Of a DNA stretch of 64,000 nucleotides, positions 26,260-33,812 are shown in pieces; within the stretch, counting starts at the first letter, position 1, and each line of letters opens with the position of its first letter. A program made the translations under genes and the position numbers. The stretch is from NCBI RefSeq assembly GCF_021404545.1, contig NZ_JAAWWD010000003.1, positions 124,001 through 188,000 of the forward strand. The letters run 5' to 3'. Source of the stretch: Aestuariivita sp. (lineage in GTDB: Bacteria > Pseudomonadota > Alphaproteobacteria > Rhodobacterales > Rhodobacteraceae). A model generated the notes under the pieces. It ran no database searches. It was given only the letters and a program-made list of their open reading frames with translations, and was not told the origin of the DNA.

Positions 26260-28050
26260 ATGATTAAAAACTTTGTAAGCGCCTTTGTAATTTTCTCGCT
26301 CTTTATTACTCCAATCTATCCAACACAGGTCTCTGCTCAGAGCCTCGAAAGCTGCACATCGGATAGCGAAGATGTCCTTTTTACAGCCCTTCAACAGCGC
26401 GCTCGTGACGGATACCGCGAAGCACATGAAACCTTTGACTACAGAATAGCGGTCCGCAATGCCTGGCGGCAGGTTGGAATGACAGGCCGAATTGCTTCTT
26501 CTGCACAATCCGCAGGAGACGACTATAGGCCAGGAGGACTTTTACCCCGCCGCCTAACTGGTTGGTCAGAGGAAAGAGCGCGTGAAGCCGCCAATACCAT
26601 AGCAGATCAAACATTCTCAAATACGAGAGTAGAGTCCGGCTTTGAGGAAGTCGTAAATCTAGCTGTCGAAGACCTATTAGATTTTTTCGAAGTCCGCTCA
26701 CAAGATATTTCTGAAACACTAGGCGTTTGTTTTTCAGATTTCCTCAATGTGAATTATCCCCCCATCATTCAAGGGGCGGTCGGCGCACACATGGAAGAAA
26801 TTGATGTGAGTGTACCGACATCTACAGGAGAAGCAGGTCAAACAGGTGTCCCTGTCGCAGCCATCACCGGGGCACTACTTGTCGTCATTGCAACTGTGCG
26901 ACGGCAAGTAGTGCGCCGCATCGCAGGTCGTATAGCTGGGCGCATTGGCGGTAAGATTGCTGCGAGAGCAATACCAGGTCTGGGCTGGGCACTTCTTGGT
27001 TATGAAGTCCTATTTGAAGGAAACGGTGCGATCCCTGAAATTGTGGAAAATATGAGTAGCTCTGAGATCGTTGCTAATTTGCAAGATGAAATCTCCTCAG
27101 AGATCGAACAAGAAATTAGTCAGCAACTCGACAACATCTCAGCCGATGTTGCGCGCGGCTCAATGGAGTCTTGGCGATCATTCGTTCAAGCTAATCAGCT
27201 CGTCCTAACTTTGCGGGAAGCGAATCCTCTATTTTCCGGATACCTTGACCAATTTACGAACGAAGACGACCTTCTCCCAATCAGAGATGCTATCGCAATA
27301 ATTGTCGAGCTAGAAGGCGAAGAAGGCTTGAATGATATTCTTAATGGCAATCAAATGGCTGATGTCGTAGCTCTTACAGATTCAGCTCGTGCTATCGCCA
27401 GAGCAACAGACTCTGTTAGCACAGCTATATCGTGGCAACGCAAAGCTGGCACTGATATCTCAGCGGTAGCACAACATCGCCTCTATCAGTTCAAACAACC
27501 AGATGATCTTACCCAAGACCAACTATCCTACATTCTAAGTCTAAACGAAGGAAGCTTGATCCGTAAGGCCGCGCTTCTTTCACCAGATGATTTACAATCC
27601 CTCAGAATTATCGATGACTTATCGACCCGGAAAATACTGGCAACTGTCAATGAAGAAGACTTGCCAGATACCATCAACTATCTCAGGCAAATCACCGATC
27701 AGAGTGCACGCAACACTGTAGCGGCGTACGTGAACGGTAGTAACTACAGACCGGCGACTTTGAACGATGCGCTTCAAGATATCTCGATTAGCAGGAACCA
27801 AGAGCTTGCCTCAGAGCTACTCCTGTCCACTACATTCTTTGGCCTTTTAGACCCGCAGTTTGCCTATCAAACGTTCAACGGGGTTACTAGCGGAGAAATC
27901 AGCTGGCAAGTTGCCATGGCTCGTTACAACCTGCCCTCAGCAGTCTTGATAGGGTTGCTCGTTTTGTTGGCGCTTCTGGTTATCCGCCCGTTTGGACTAT
28001 TTAGACGGCGGCAGGAAGTCATTATTCGGCATGAGAAGAGCAATGACTAG
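26260..28050 (+). CDS. Large exported membrane protein with glycine-zipper segment
   Basis: 596 residues. N-terminal signal peptide (FVSAFVIFSLFITPIYPTQVSAQ). A central hydrophobic/glycine-patterned stretch (ITGALLVVIATV, then RRIAGRIAGRIGGKIAARAIPGLGWALL), a long acidic helical region, and a C-terminal transmembrane helix (VLIGLLVLLALLVIRPFGLF) with a basic cytoplasmic tail. The repeated IAGRI pattern looks like a membrane-inserting zipper. No family recognised. It overlaps the YbjQ-like gene by 8 bp, so the two act together. Confidence 0.55.
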   Translation: MIKNFVSAFVIFSLFITPIYPTQVSAQSLESCTSDSEDVLFTALQQRARDGYREAHETFDYRIAVRNAWRQVGMTGRIASSAQSAGDDYRPGGLLPRRLTGWSEERAREAANTIADQTFSNTRVESGFEEVVNLAVEDLLDFFEVRSQDISETLGVCFSDFLNVNYPPIIQGAVGAHMEEIDVSVPTSTGEAGQTGVPVAAITGALLVVIATVRRQVVRRIAGRIAGRIGGKIAARAIPGLGWALLGYEVLFEGNGAIPEIVENMSSSEIVANLQDEISSEIEQEISQQLDNISADVARGSMESWRSFVQANQLVLTLREANPLFSGYLDQFTNEDDLLPIRDAIAIIVELEGEEGLNDILNGNQMADVVALTDSARAIARATDSVSTAISWQRKAGTDISAVAQHRLYQFKQPDDLTQDQLSYILSLNEGSLIRKAALLSPDDLQSLRIIDDLSTRKILATVNEEDLPDTINYLRQITDQSARNTVAAYVNGSNYRPATLNDALQDISISRNQELASELLLSTTFFGLLDPQFAYQTFNGVTSGEISWQVAMARYNLPSAVLIGLLVLLALLVIRPFGLFRRRQEVIIRHEKSND

Positions 28051-28387
28051 CAAAAGGCCTCTAGTCTTCACTATGGATAGCCCGCCAGTTTTGTTGACCG
28101 GAAACTACACTTTTGGATCGGCCATCTTTGTCACCCACACCCAGGCTTCAAACGTTGTGAAAGACGTCCAGGAAAACATACGAAACTTAGTTGGTGGGCG
28201 ACTAAAACACTATGACGCACTGGTCACGGAAAGTGTCTCAGCCGCATTCGAAAAACTCAAAGACCATCTTGAGAAAAATGGCTGGGATGGTGCTTGTGCG
28301 GTTCGAATTTCGCATCCGTCTGTCGTCGATGGTGGCTGTGAGGTCGTGGTTTACGGCACACCATTTAGGCTGGAAGAAAAAACATAA
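28043..28387 (+). CDS. YbjQ/UPF0145-family protein
   Basis: 114 residues (ATG 28043; an ATG at 28031 is also possible). The core NIRNLVGGRLKHYDALV then AAFEKLKDHLEKNGWDGACAVRI matches the YbjQ pentamer-forming family, sometimes called heavy-metal-binding. Function is unknown in general. Start lies inside the upstream membrane protein gene. The IS30 element is inserted about 40 bp after the stop. Confidence 0.7.
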   Translation: MTSKRPLVFTMDSPPVLLTGNYTFGSAIFVTHTQASNVVKDVQENIRNLVGGRLKHYDALVTESVSAAFEKLKDHLEKNGWDGACAVRISHPSVVDGGCEVVVYGTPFRLEEKT

Positions 28388-28440
28388 AGCGCCTTATGCG
28401 CTGTCGGCGTGCGAAAGGGCGCGCGCTACTTTGAAGTGCG

Positions 28441-28477
28441 ACTCCTATTAGAAAACAACGAGTTATCTAATAGGAGT
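28441..28477 (+). promoter_or_regulatory. Hairpin over the IS30 transposase ribosome site
   Basis: Perfect 11-bp arms ACTCCTATTAG and CTAATAGGAGT, 15-nt loop. The right arm contains the AGGAG for the transposase ATG at 28486. Transcripts entering from outside would fold and hide the ribosome site; a promoter inside the loop or arm would free it. This is a known style of IS self-limitation; here inferred. Confidence 0.65.
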
Positions 28478-28485
28478 AATATCGC

Positions 28486-29514
28486 ATGGGAGCCGTTTAC
28501 ACGCAACTTTCACTTCAAGAGCGTCGTAGGATCGAAGACTGGTGGCTTGCAAAGGTCCCTGTCGCGGAAATGGCGCGTGTCCTCAAACGTCACAAATCGA
28601 CGATCTTTCGCGAGATCAAACGTAACTTCTGGTCGGATGATGCCTTCCCGAAGAAGTACGCAGGTTACTTCGGGCATGCGGCTCAGTTGCAAACCGATAA
28701 GCGTCGATCCGTGCAGCGTAAGCTGATCCGCCATCCAGACCTTTGCAAGCGCGTCATCGAACGGATCAAGCAAGGCTGGACGCCCGAGCAGATCGGCAAC
28801 CGCATGATCTTTGAGGGTGCCAAACTTCGTGTCTGTCAGGAGACGATCTACCGCTACATCTATTCGAAGGAAGGCATGGACAAGGAGCTGTGGTGGTACC
28901 TGCCCGAGCATCGCAAAGCCCGCAGACCGCGTCGTGCCAGAAAGCGCCAGAAACCCAAGTTCGACCGCGATGTCAGCATCTTGTTCCGTCCGGATGATGT
29001 CGCACACCGTCGCCAGTTCGGACACTGGGAAGCTGATCTTGTCTTGTTCAAACAACGCTTTGGACAATCAAACGTGACCTCGCTGGTCGAGCGTGTCAGT
29101 CGCTTCACCGTGCTATTGAAGAACCCCAATAAGCGCACCAAACCTGTCATGGGCAAGATCATGAAGGCGGTGCGCGACCTGCCTTACATGGCGCGTCGTT
29201 CCATCACCTTCGACCGCGGCACAGAGTTCGTCAGCTGGCCACATCTTCAGGCCGAGATCGGCACGCAAACCTGGTTCTGTGATCCCTCTTCGCCTTGGCA
29301 GAAAGGCACCGTCGAAAACACGAACCGACGTGCCCGAAGATGGCTCCCGAGAAAGCGCGACATCACGGCGGTCACAGATCATGAATTGAGAATGATCTGC
29401 GACCGCCTAAACGCGACACCCAGAAAATGCCTCGGATGGAGGACACCGGCCGAGGTCTTCCGCGAAAAGATGATGGAGGAAATGGGCCGATCCCACTACC
29501 CTCAGAAGCCATAG
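28486..29514 (+). CDS. IS30-family transposase
   Basis: 342 residues. N-terminal HTH (LSLQERRRIEDWWLAKVPVAEMARVLKRHKSTIFREI, typical IS30), a second HTH (PEQIGNRMIF) and the DDE integrase core: Asp in HWEADLVLF, Asp in TFDRGTEF, Glu in KGTVENTNRRARRWLPR. Length and order fit an intact enzyme. Confidence 0.93.
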   Translation: MGAVYTQLSLQERRRIEDWWLAKVPVAEMARVLKRHKSTIFREIKRNFWSDDAFPKKYAGYFGHAAQLQTDKRRSVQRKLIRHPDLCKRVIERIKQGWTPEQIGNRMIFEGAKLRVCQETIYRYIYSKEGMDKELWWYLPEHRKARRPRRARKRQKPKFDRDVSILFRPDDVAHRRQFGHWEADLVLFKQRFGQSNVTSLVERVSRFTVLLKNPNKRTKPVMGKIMKAVRDLPYMARRSITFDRGTEFVSWPHLQAEIGTQTWFCDPSSPWQKGTVENTNRRARRWLPRKRDITAVTDHELRMICDRLNATPRKCLGWRTPAEVFREKMMEEMGRSHYPQKP

Positions 29515-29662
29515 GAGTCGCGGTTCAAGTATCGCTCACAAGTCTTCATTTTTGAACGCGGGCGGTGATCTACACCGGACTTGCGCACCACCCTACCCCA
29601 TTGATTTCGTTGATCTGGCAGGATGGTGCGTAGGATATGATTCATGCACCTAAAAATTTCTA

Positions 29663-30388
29663 CTAGGCGGCCTGCGGCAAATGCTCCGGCAACGTCCTAG
29701 CTAAGCTTAGACCGAGTGCAGAGAGGAAATTCACATCATCGAAAAGGGATGCTGCAGAAGGCGAATTCCCCGGATTCAGGGAATGGGCAATGGCATTCCG
29801 CTTCTCCATGAAGTCGTTTAGCCGAATCAAAAGCATGCCATGTACTCGCCCTGCATCCGGCTCCTCAAAATATTCTGAAAGGGGTTGTTTGTGCGATGCT
29901 TTGGCACAAACATCCTTCAGGTCACAGATCGCGAAGATAGCGTTTAGCTGAGTTGGGCGCATGTTGCTTTCGTTGTGAACCAGTGGACCATAGATCTCTT
30001 GCGTCAAATCTCCTTCCAAGAACCTGCAAACAGCATCGATCCTTGACCGAGCATCGCGGGAGATGGTTTCCAAGGCCACTGTAGTTCCGCCGGTATCAAT
30101 CTTCGCACGGGCAAGCTCTTCCAACGTTCTCTTCCATGCGGTAGCGCTAAGCTTTCGGGGCAATCGTCTTGGATCGACCTGTAGCCTAACCATTTCCCTC
30201 GCATATTGCCTACCTTGCTCTCGAATGAATTCTTCGAATCGGGCAGCCAGTAGAAGTGTTGAGGAATTCACAGACGCAACTCGCGACCTAGCAGAGTTGC
30301 CTGCTGTCTCCATTACTGACACTAGCTCCGATATTGCAGTCAGATCAGCTAGAAAATCATCTGATATGGCATCAAAAATAGTTGGCAA
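29663..30388 (-). CDS. MAE_28990/MAE_18760-type HEPN protein
   Basis: 241 residues, all helical. The R-x4-H HEPN motif is present (EKRNAIAHSL near residue 195), the hallmark of metal-free HEPN RNases. Start is a TTG at 30388, 10 bp after the DUF262 stop; no ATG lies nearby. HEPN proteins of this group pair with DUF262 proteins in defence or toxin-antitoxin loci. Probable effector RNase or RNA-binding partner. Confidence 0.72.
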   Translation of the reverse strand: MPTIFDAISDDFLADLTAISELVSVMETAGNSARSRVASVNSSTLLLAARFEEFIREQGRQYAREMVRLQVDPRRLPRKLSATAWKRTLEELARAKIDTGGTTVALETISRDARSRIDAVCRFLEGDLTQEIYGPLVHNESNMRPTQLNAIFAICDLKDVCAKASHKQPLSEYFEEPDAGRVHGMLLIRLNDFMEKRNAIAHSLNPGNSPSAASLFDDVNFLSALGLSLARTLPEHLPQAA

Positions 30389-30398
30389 ATTTCTACTA

Positions 30399-31586
30399 TC
30401 AGGCTGGCTGAAGGATGTCTTGTAGTAGGCTGATCCGTGCTCTTACCGTCTCCGCAGTATTTCCACGACCAACCAAAATTTCATATTTGTCGTAATCATC
30501 GTTAGCTTCACGCATGCGACGGTTTACGTTCGCTTTGTCCTCAATAATCGCTTCCCTGCTTTCCCATAGAGTGTTCATTGCGACCATTGCTGCATCGTAG
30601 ACCGCTGCAGATACACGCTGCTTCTGGTCGGTTTCAGAAACAAGCAAGAACGGCTTTCCGTCAAAAACCTCGTACAACGTAGAGAACCGTAGTCTGTATT
30701 CTTCTATAGCCTCTGCCGCTTCGGCTTCGGTTAGCTTTACATCCATCGCCCTGTCTAACATTGACCTCATGGAACCACGGATATTTTCCGGTTCTTTCAG
30801 TGCAAAGTACCTCAGCACTAGCTCACAATCCCTCATGTTGCGGTACAGTGAATTTTTCTGTCGCTCAGGATTGGTGTAATAATCCTCCGGGTCTGTTTCA
30901 GTGTAGGCAGGTATACCAAAAACCTCAGTAAAAAGGTCAAACCGACTGAGAGAAACAATGGCTTCGTTCAATGGACCGGGGTTTTGTGCATTGCGGAGTT
31001 CTTGCGCATTAAGGCGCATGCCTCCCGTGTTCAAACGATCAAAAACAAGCCGCCGAATGTCAGGAAGGGACAGAGAACCTTGAGTAGGACGCTCAGACTC
31101 GCTTTCCATTAGAAGAACAATCGCGGACAAGCTGGCTCGGTCAAGGGTTCTCTTCACTCGTGGTGGTGCTACCGGATAGCGCAGTCCGTTGAGAGGGGTC
31201 AGAACCTTCAAACCGCTAAGCGCAAAAGCACCCGCAAAAAAGTCCCGAATTGTGTTTAGCCGTTGTTGTCCATCCATCACCTCATATCGCGCGGCAGCGC
31301 TTTCGTAAAAAAACACAGGAGGTACTGGAATATTGAGCAGTAACGACTCAATCAACTTTGATTTCTGAGAGGCCGACCAACGCAATCGGCGCTGATATTC
31401 GGGATGAAGGTTTATAGCCTCTCTTTTCTCGATCATGTCTCGAATCTGAGGCAACAGAAAGTTGTTTGTCTGATAAACGATACGAAAAGCATTTTGGGCC
31501 AGAAATTCATCTGGATCGCGGCTGTCTGCGGGAACAGCCGTGTCATCGTTCTCATCTATGTCGCCAAGATCAATCTCTACGTTCAT
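30399..31586 (-). CDS. DUF262 (ParB-like/GmrSD N-terminal) protein
   Basis: 395 residues. The ParB/Srx-like nucleotidase motifs are clear: NLHPEYQRRLRWS, LIESLLLNIPVPPVFFYE and the DGQQRLNTI motif near residue 105, then FDRLNTGGMRLNAQELRNA. DUF262 is the N-terminal NTP-binding domain of GmrSD-type modification-dependent restriction enzymes, but no HNH (DUF1524) domain follows, so the HEPN neighbour may supply the effector. Operon with it. Confidence 0.85.
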   Translation of the reverse strand: MNVEIDLGDIDENDDTAVPADSRDPDEFLAQNAFRIVYQTNNFLLPQIRDMIEKREAINLHPEYQRRLRWSASQKSKLIESLLLNIPVPPVFFYESAAARYEVMDGQQRLNTIRDFFAGAFALSGLKVLTPLNGLRYPVAPPRVKRTLDRASLSAIVLLMESESERPTQGSLSLPDIRRLVFDRLNTGGMRLNAQELRNAQNPGPLNEAIVSLSRFDLFTEVFGIPAYTETDPEDYYTNPERQKNSLYRNMRDCELVLRYFALKEPENIRGSMRSMLDRAMDVKLTEAEAAEAIEEYRLRFSTLYEVFDGKPFLLVSETDQKQRVSAAVYDAAMVAMNTLWESREAIIEDKANVNRRMREANDDYDKYEILVGRGNTAETVRARISLLQDILQPA

Positions 31587-31695
31587 ATCTTATGCCCGTC
31601 CCTAAGCCGCTTCTAATGTTTGTTTAGACACAAAGCGTGAGTTTTGCCACCCGCGGCTACGAACGCGCATAGGCCCTTGTACGTTATCTATCCAG

Positions 31696-32366
31696 TTAGG
31701 CTTGAGCCTGCTGACCTCCCCTACGGCCAATACTCGCACACCAGCCTGCCTGCACTGCTTCAAGCTCGTCGCAGAACCAACGTTCACCCTTGCTCTCTGA
31801 TATGATTGTTCGGTTGTACCAAGGCGACCAAGGCGTGTGATATATTCTCCCGTTTTGGCTGATGTTGCCTTTAATCGGGCAGCCTTCGCGCGGTGTTGCG
31901 TTTATGGCTGCTTGCCAACGCTCTGATCTAAATTCCCATGCTGGTTGATTGGTTGCCGCCCAAATGCCCAACGCTTGTTTTCGAGCCGTATCCTCAGTGG
32001 TCACATATATGGTGGAGAAACGACGAAACGCCCAAGCCAACCCTTGAGCCACCAGCGCTACTCCAAGATCGATCTCCCCTACCCTGCAAGTTGCAATGAC
32101 CCGACCGTACTGGTCTTTCTCACGCTCCTCGCAAACCACCTCTCGGTTGGTGACCAAAGCGAGCATCGCGTCGGCCGCTTCTTTTCCACATTGCCAACGT
32201 CCAGTATTGCTCTCGCATCGTTGCCCAATCTCTGGGGCGTCAATCCCTTGGATACGATAGCCCTGACCACGATCTCAAGTGTGTCGCCATCAATGACCCG
32301 TACCTGAGCGATAAGAGCAACGGGAACCAAGAGAGCTAGAGTGAGAAGAACAAAGAAGAAGTGCAT
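31696..32366 (-). pseudogene. Thermonuclease-like (SNase) gene broken by a -1 frameshift
   Basis: Frame one (ATG 32366) encodes a signal peptide (HFFFVLLTLALLVPVALIAQ) and RVIDGDTLEIV, the SNase start. The family then continues in another frame: GQGYRIQGIDAPEIGQRCES, and on through REKDQYGRVIATCRVGEIDLG to a C-terminal excalibur-like part ending at 31696. The frames switch near 32266-32271 at a GTGGTC; one G appears lost. Without slippage or sequencing error the nuclease is inactive. It would have been a secreted, Ca-dependent nuclease. Confidence 0.75.
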
Positions 32367-32382
32367 ATCTCACGATACAACA

Positions 32383-32475
32383 ATGCTCATGCACGACAAC
32401 GGTCAGCTTAAAGTCGAAGAGGCGTTCGAAGTACTGCGAGCACAACTCAAAAAAGCGAACTCTCCAATTGGTTGA
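32383..32475 (+). CDS. Possible 30-aa leader ORF
   Basis: ATG 32383 to TGA 32475, encoding a charged helical peptide (KVEEAFEVLRAQLKKA). Codon use looks natural but no ribosome site stands out. Low confidence. Confidence 0.25.
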   Translation: MLMHDNGQLKVEEAFEVLRAQLKKANSPIG

Positions 32476-32554
32476 TTTTTTTGCACCACAAATCAATTGA
32501 CACAAAACCGGTCAAACGGGCAGCCTTCTTCCAATAACAGAAGGGGGAAAGAAA

Positions 32555-33232
32555 ATGCGTTCATATGAAGCCGCGCGCGGCATGTTTAGCTTCCTGGGAT
32601 TCTGCAGTTGGATTGTGATTCTTCTTGGAGGATTTGTGGCGCTTGGCGGGATGTCGGCCGGATCAAGCTTGGGGCGTAATGCCGGAGCGATGCAGGCGAT
32701 GCTTGCGGCCGCGCCCGGCCTCATTCTGGCCATGGTCGGCTTTTACGGCCTCGCCCTCGTCCAGATGGGCCGCGCCAGCGTTGATAGCGCCGAATATGGG
32801 CAGCAAGCCCTCCAGGTCGCGCGTGATCAGCTTGAAGTGTCGCGTCAAGCCCTACAGCAAGGGAGACAGATGGCGGCGTCATACGCGGTCGCTGCGAATA
32901 AGCCTTCGATGGCGACTGCGAAAACTGACCCGCAATTAGAGGGGGCTGGGCCCTCATACGGGAATAGAACTGAACCAGCACCACCCACAAGCGGTTCGGA
33001 TGAGACTGCAAAAATCGAGCCCAAGGCTGAAACCGCCTCCTTGCCCAGCCCCGGCGGCGAAACCACCGTGGACGAGCTGCTCGGTGAAAAAATCACCGTC
33101 GCGGGTCGCGAGCTGGTGCTGGTGGAAGGCACCTATCGGTATCGCTCCATACGCTTCAGTTCGCTTGAAAAAGCGGAAGCCTATTTCGCACCGATGGGCG
33201 TTAATCCAGCCGCCAAATCGCGGTCAACATGA
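32555..33232 (+). CDS. Two-helix membrane protein, hypothetical
   Basis: 225 residues with two N-terminal transmembrane helices (FLGFCSWIVILLGGFVAL and AAAPGLILAMVGFYGLALV), a coiled-coil stretch (QQALQVARDQLEVSRQALQ), a Pro/Thr linker and a small C-terminal domain (VAGRELVLVEGTYRYRSI). ATG 32555 follows GAAGGGGGAAAG. GC-rich unlike its left neighbours, matching the mobilization genes to its right. No family recognised. Confidence 0.6.
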   Translation: MRSYEAARGMFSFLGFCSWIVILLGGFVALGGMSAGSSLGRNAGAMQAMLAAAPGLILAMVGFYGLALVQMGRASVDSAEYGQQALQVARDQLEVSRQALQQGRQMAASYAVAANKPSMATAKTDPQLEGAGPSYGNRTEPAPPTSGSDETAKIEPKAETASLPSPGGETTVDELLGEKITVAGRELVLVEGTYRYRSIRFSSLEKAEAYFAPMGVNPAAKSRST

Positions 33233-33279
33233 CCCCCATACACACCCCCAACCCCCGTGGGGGTCCTGTGTGGGGGTCA
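33230..33279. other. C-rich nested hairpin
   Basis: Outer arms TGACCCCCA ... TGGGGGTCA and inner ACCCCC-GT-GGGGGT. Strand asymmetric C then G runs upstream of the mobilization genes. It may terminate the upstream gene or serve as an oriT-like structure. Confidence 0.5.
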
Positions 33280-33452
33280 GGGGTGCACATTGCTGATCAG
33301 CGCAGAATGTTTAACGGGAATTGCCTACCTGACTTCAGTCGCTTTTGGCGACTAAAGTTCGCTTGCGCGAACAAGGCTCCCTCTAGCGCCCTGATACCGC
33401 CCACCCGTTCCTGTCCTGATCTTGTCAATTCAACCCAAACTGAGAATGCCGC

Positions 33453-33812
33453 ATGCGTGTCAGTCTAAAACACAACACCGTCAAACGAGGTCTGCTCTTC
33501 AGAAAAACCTTCTACGAGGTCGCTTGCACTGTTCTCTTCACTCACGAAGAGATTCAGATCCTCAGACAGCGAAACCTGCTCAAGACCAAATTGGTAGATC
33601 GAAGACCAGCCACGGCCAAGGTTGATGATCGCGATGACAAGTTCGAGTTGCTGATCAATGATCTCATCAACGGCAAGACTGACCGGTTTCTTTTGGCCAA
33701 TCCTTCCTCGGCGAAGCTCTATGAGGAAACCTTGCTTGATGCCCTCCAGCAGCTGAAACTGTGGATCAGTGACAACGCTGAGCTGGCCGAGGACTTTGTG
33801 GTTGAGTTCTGA
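33453..33812 (+). CDS. Hypothetical protein of the mobilization operon
   Basis: 119 residues, soluble, mostly helical at the C-terminus (SSAKLYEETLLDALQQLKLWI). Its TGA overlaps the next ATG (TGATGG), so it is coupled to the coupling-protein gene. Family not recognised; position suggests an accessory mobilization role. Confidence 0.55.
   Translation: MRVSLKHNTVKRGLLFRKTFYEVACTVLFTHEEIQILRQRNLLKTKLVDRRPATAKVDDRDDKFELLINDLINGKTDRFLLANPSSAKLYEETLLDALQQLKLWISDNAELAEDFVVEF

Larger units (their letters stand above)
28428..29540 (+). mobile_element. IS30-family insertion sequence
   Basis: About 1.1 kb. Terminal inverted repeats: left TTTGAAGTGCGACTCCTAT from about 28430, right (complement) TACTTGAACCGCGACTCCTA ending near 29536. 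It holds one transposase gene whose stop codon lies in the right repeat. GC-rich against an AT-rich surround, so a recent arrival. Exact outer borders and target duplication cannot be fixed by eye. 29541-29662 holds no gene. Confidence 0.82.

Noticed and set aside
31602-31695. Small ORF reading into the thermonuclease end
   Set aside because: Its start lies inside the nuclease in another frame; no independent support.
33230-33279. Calling the C-rich hairpin a definite oriT
   Set aside because: No nick-site consensus or relaxase with known specificity; kept as structure only.
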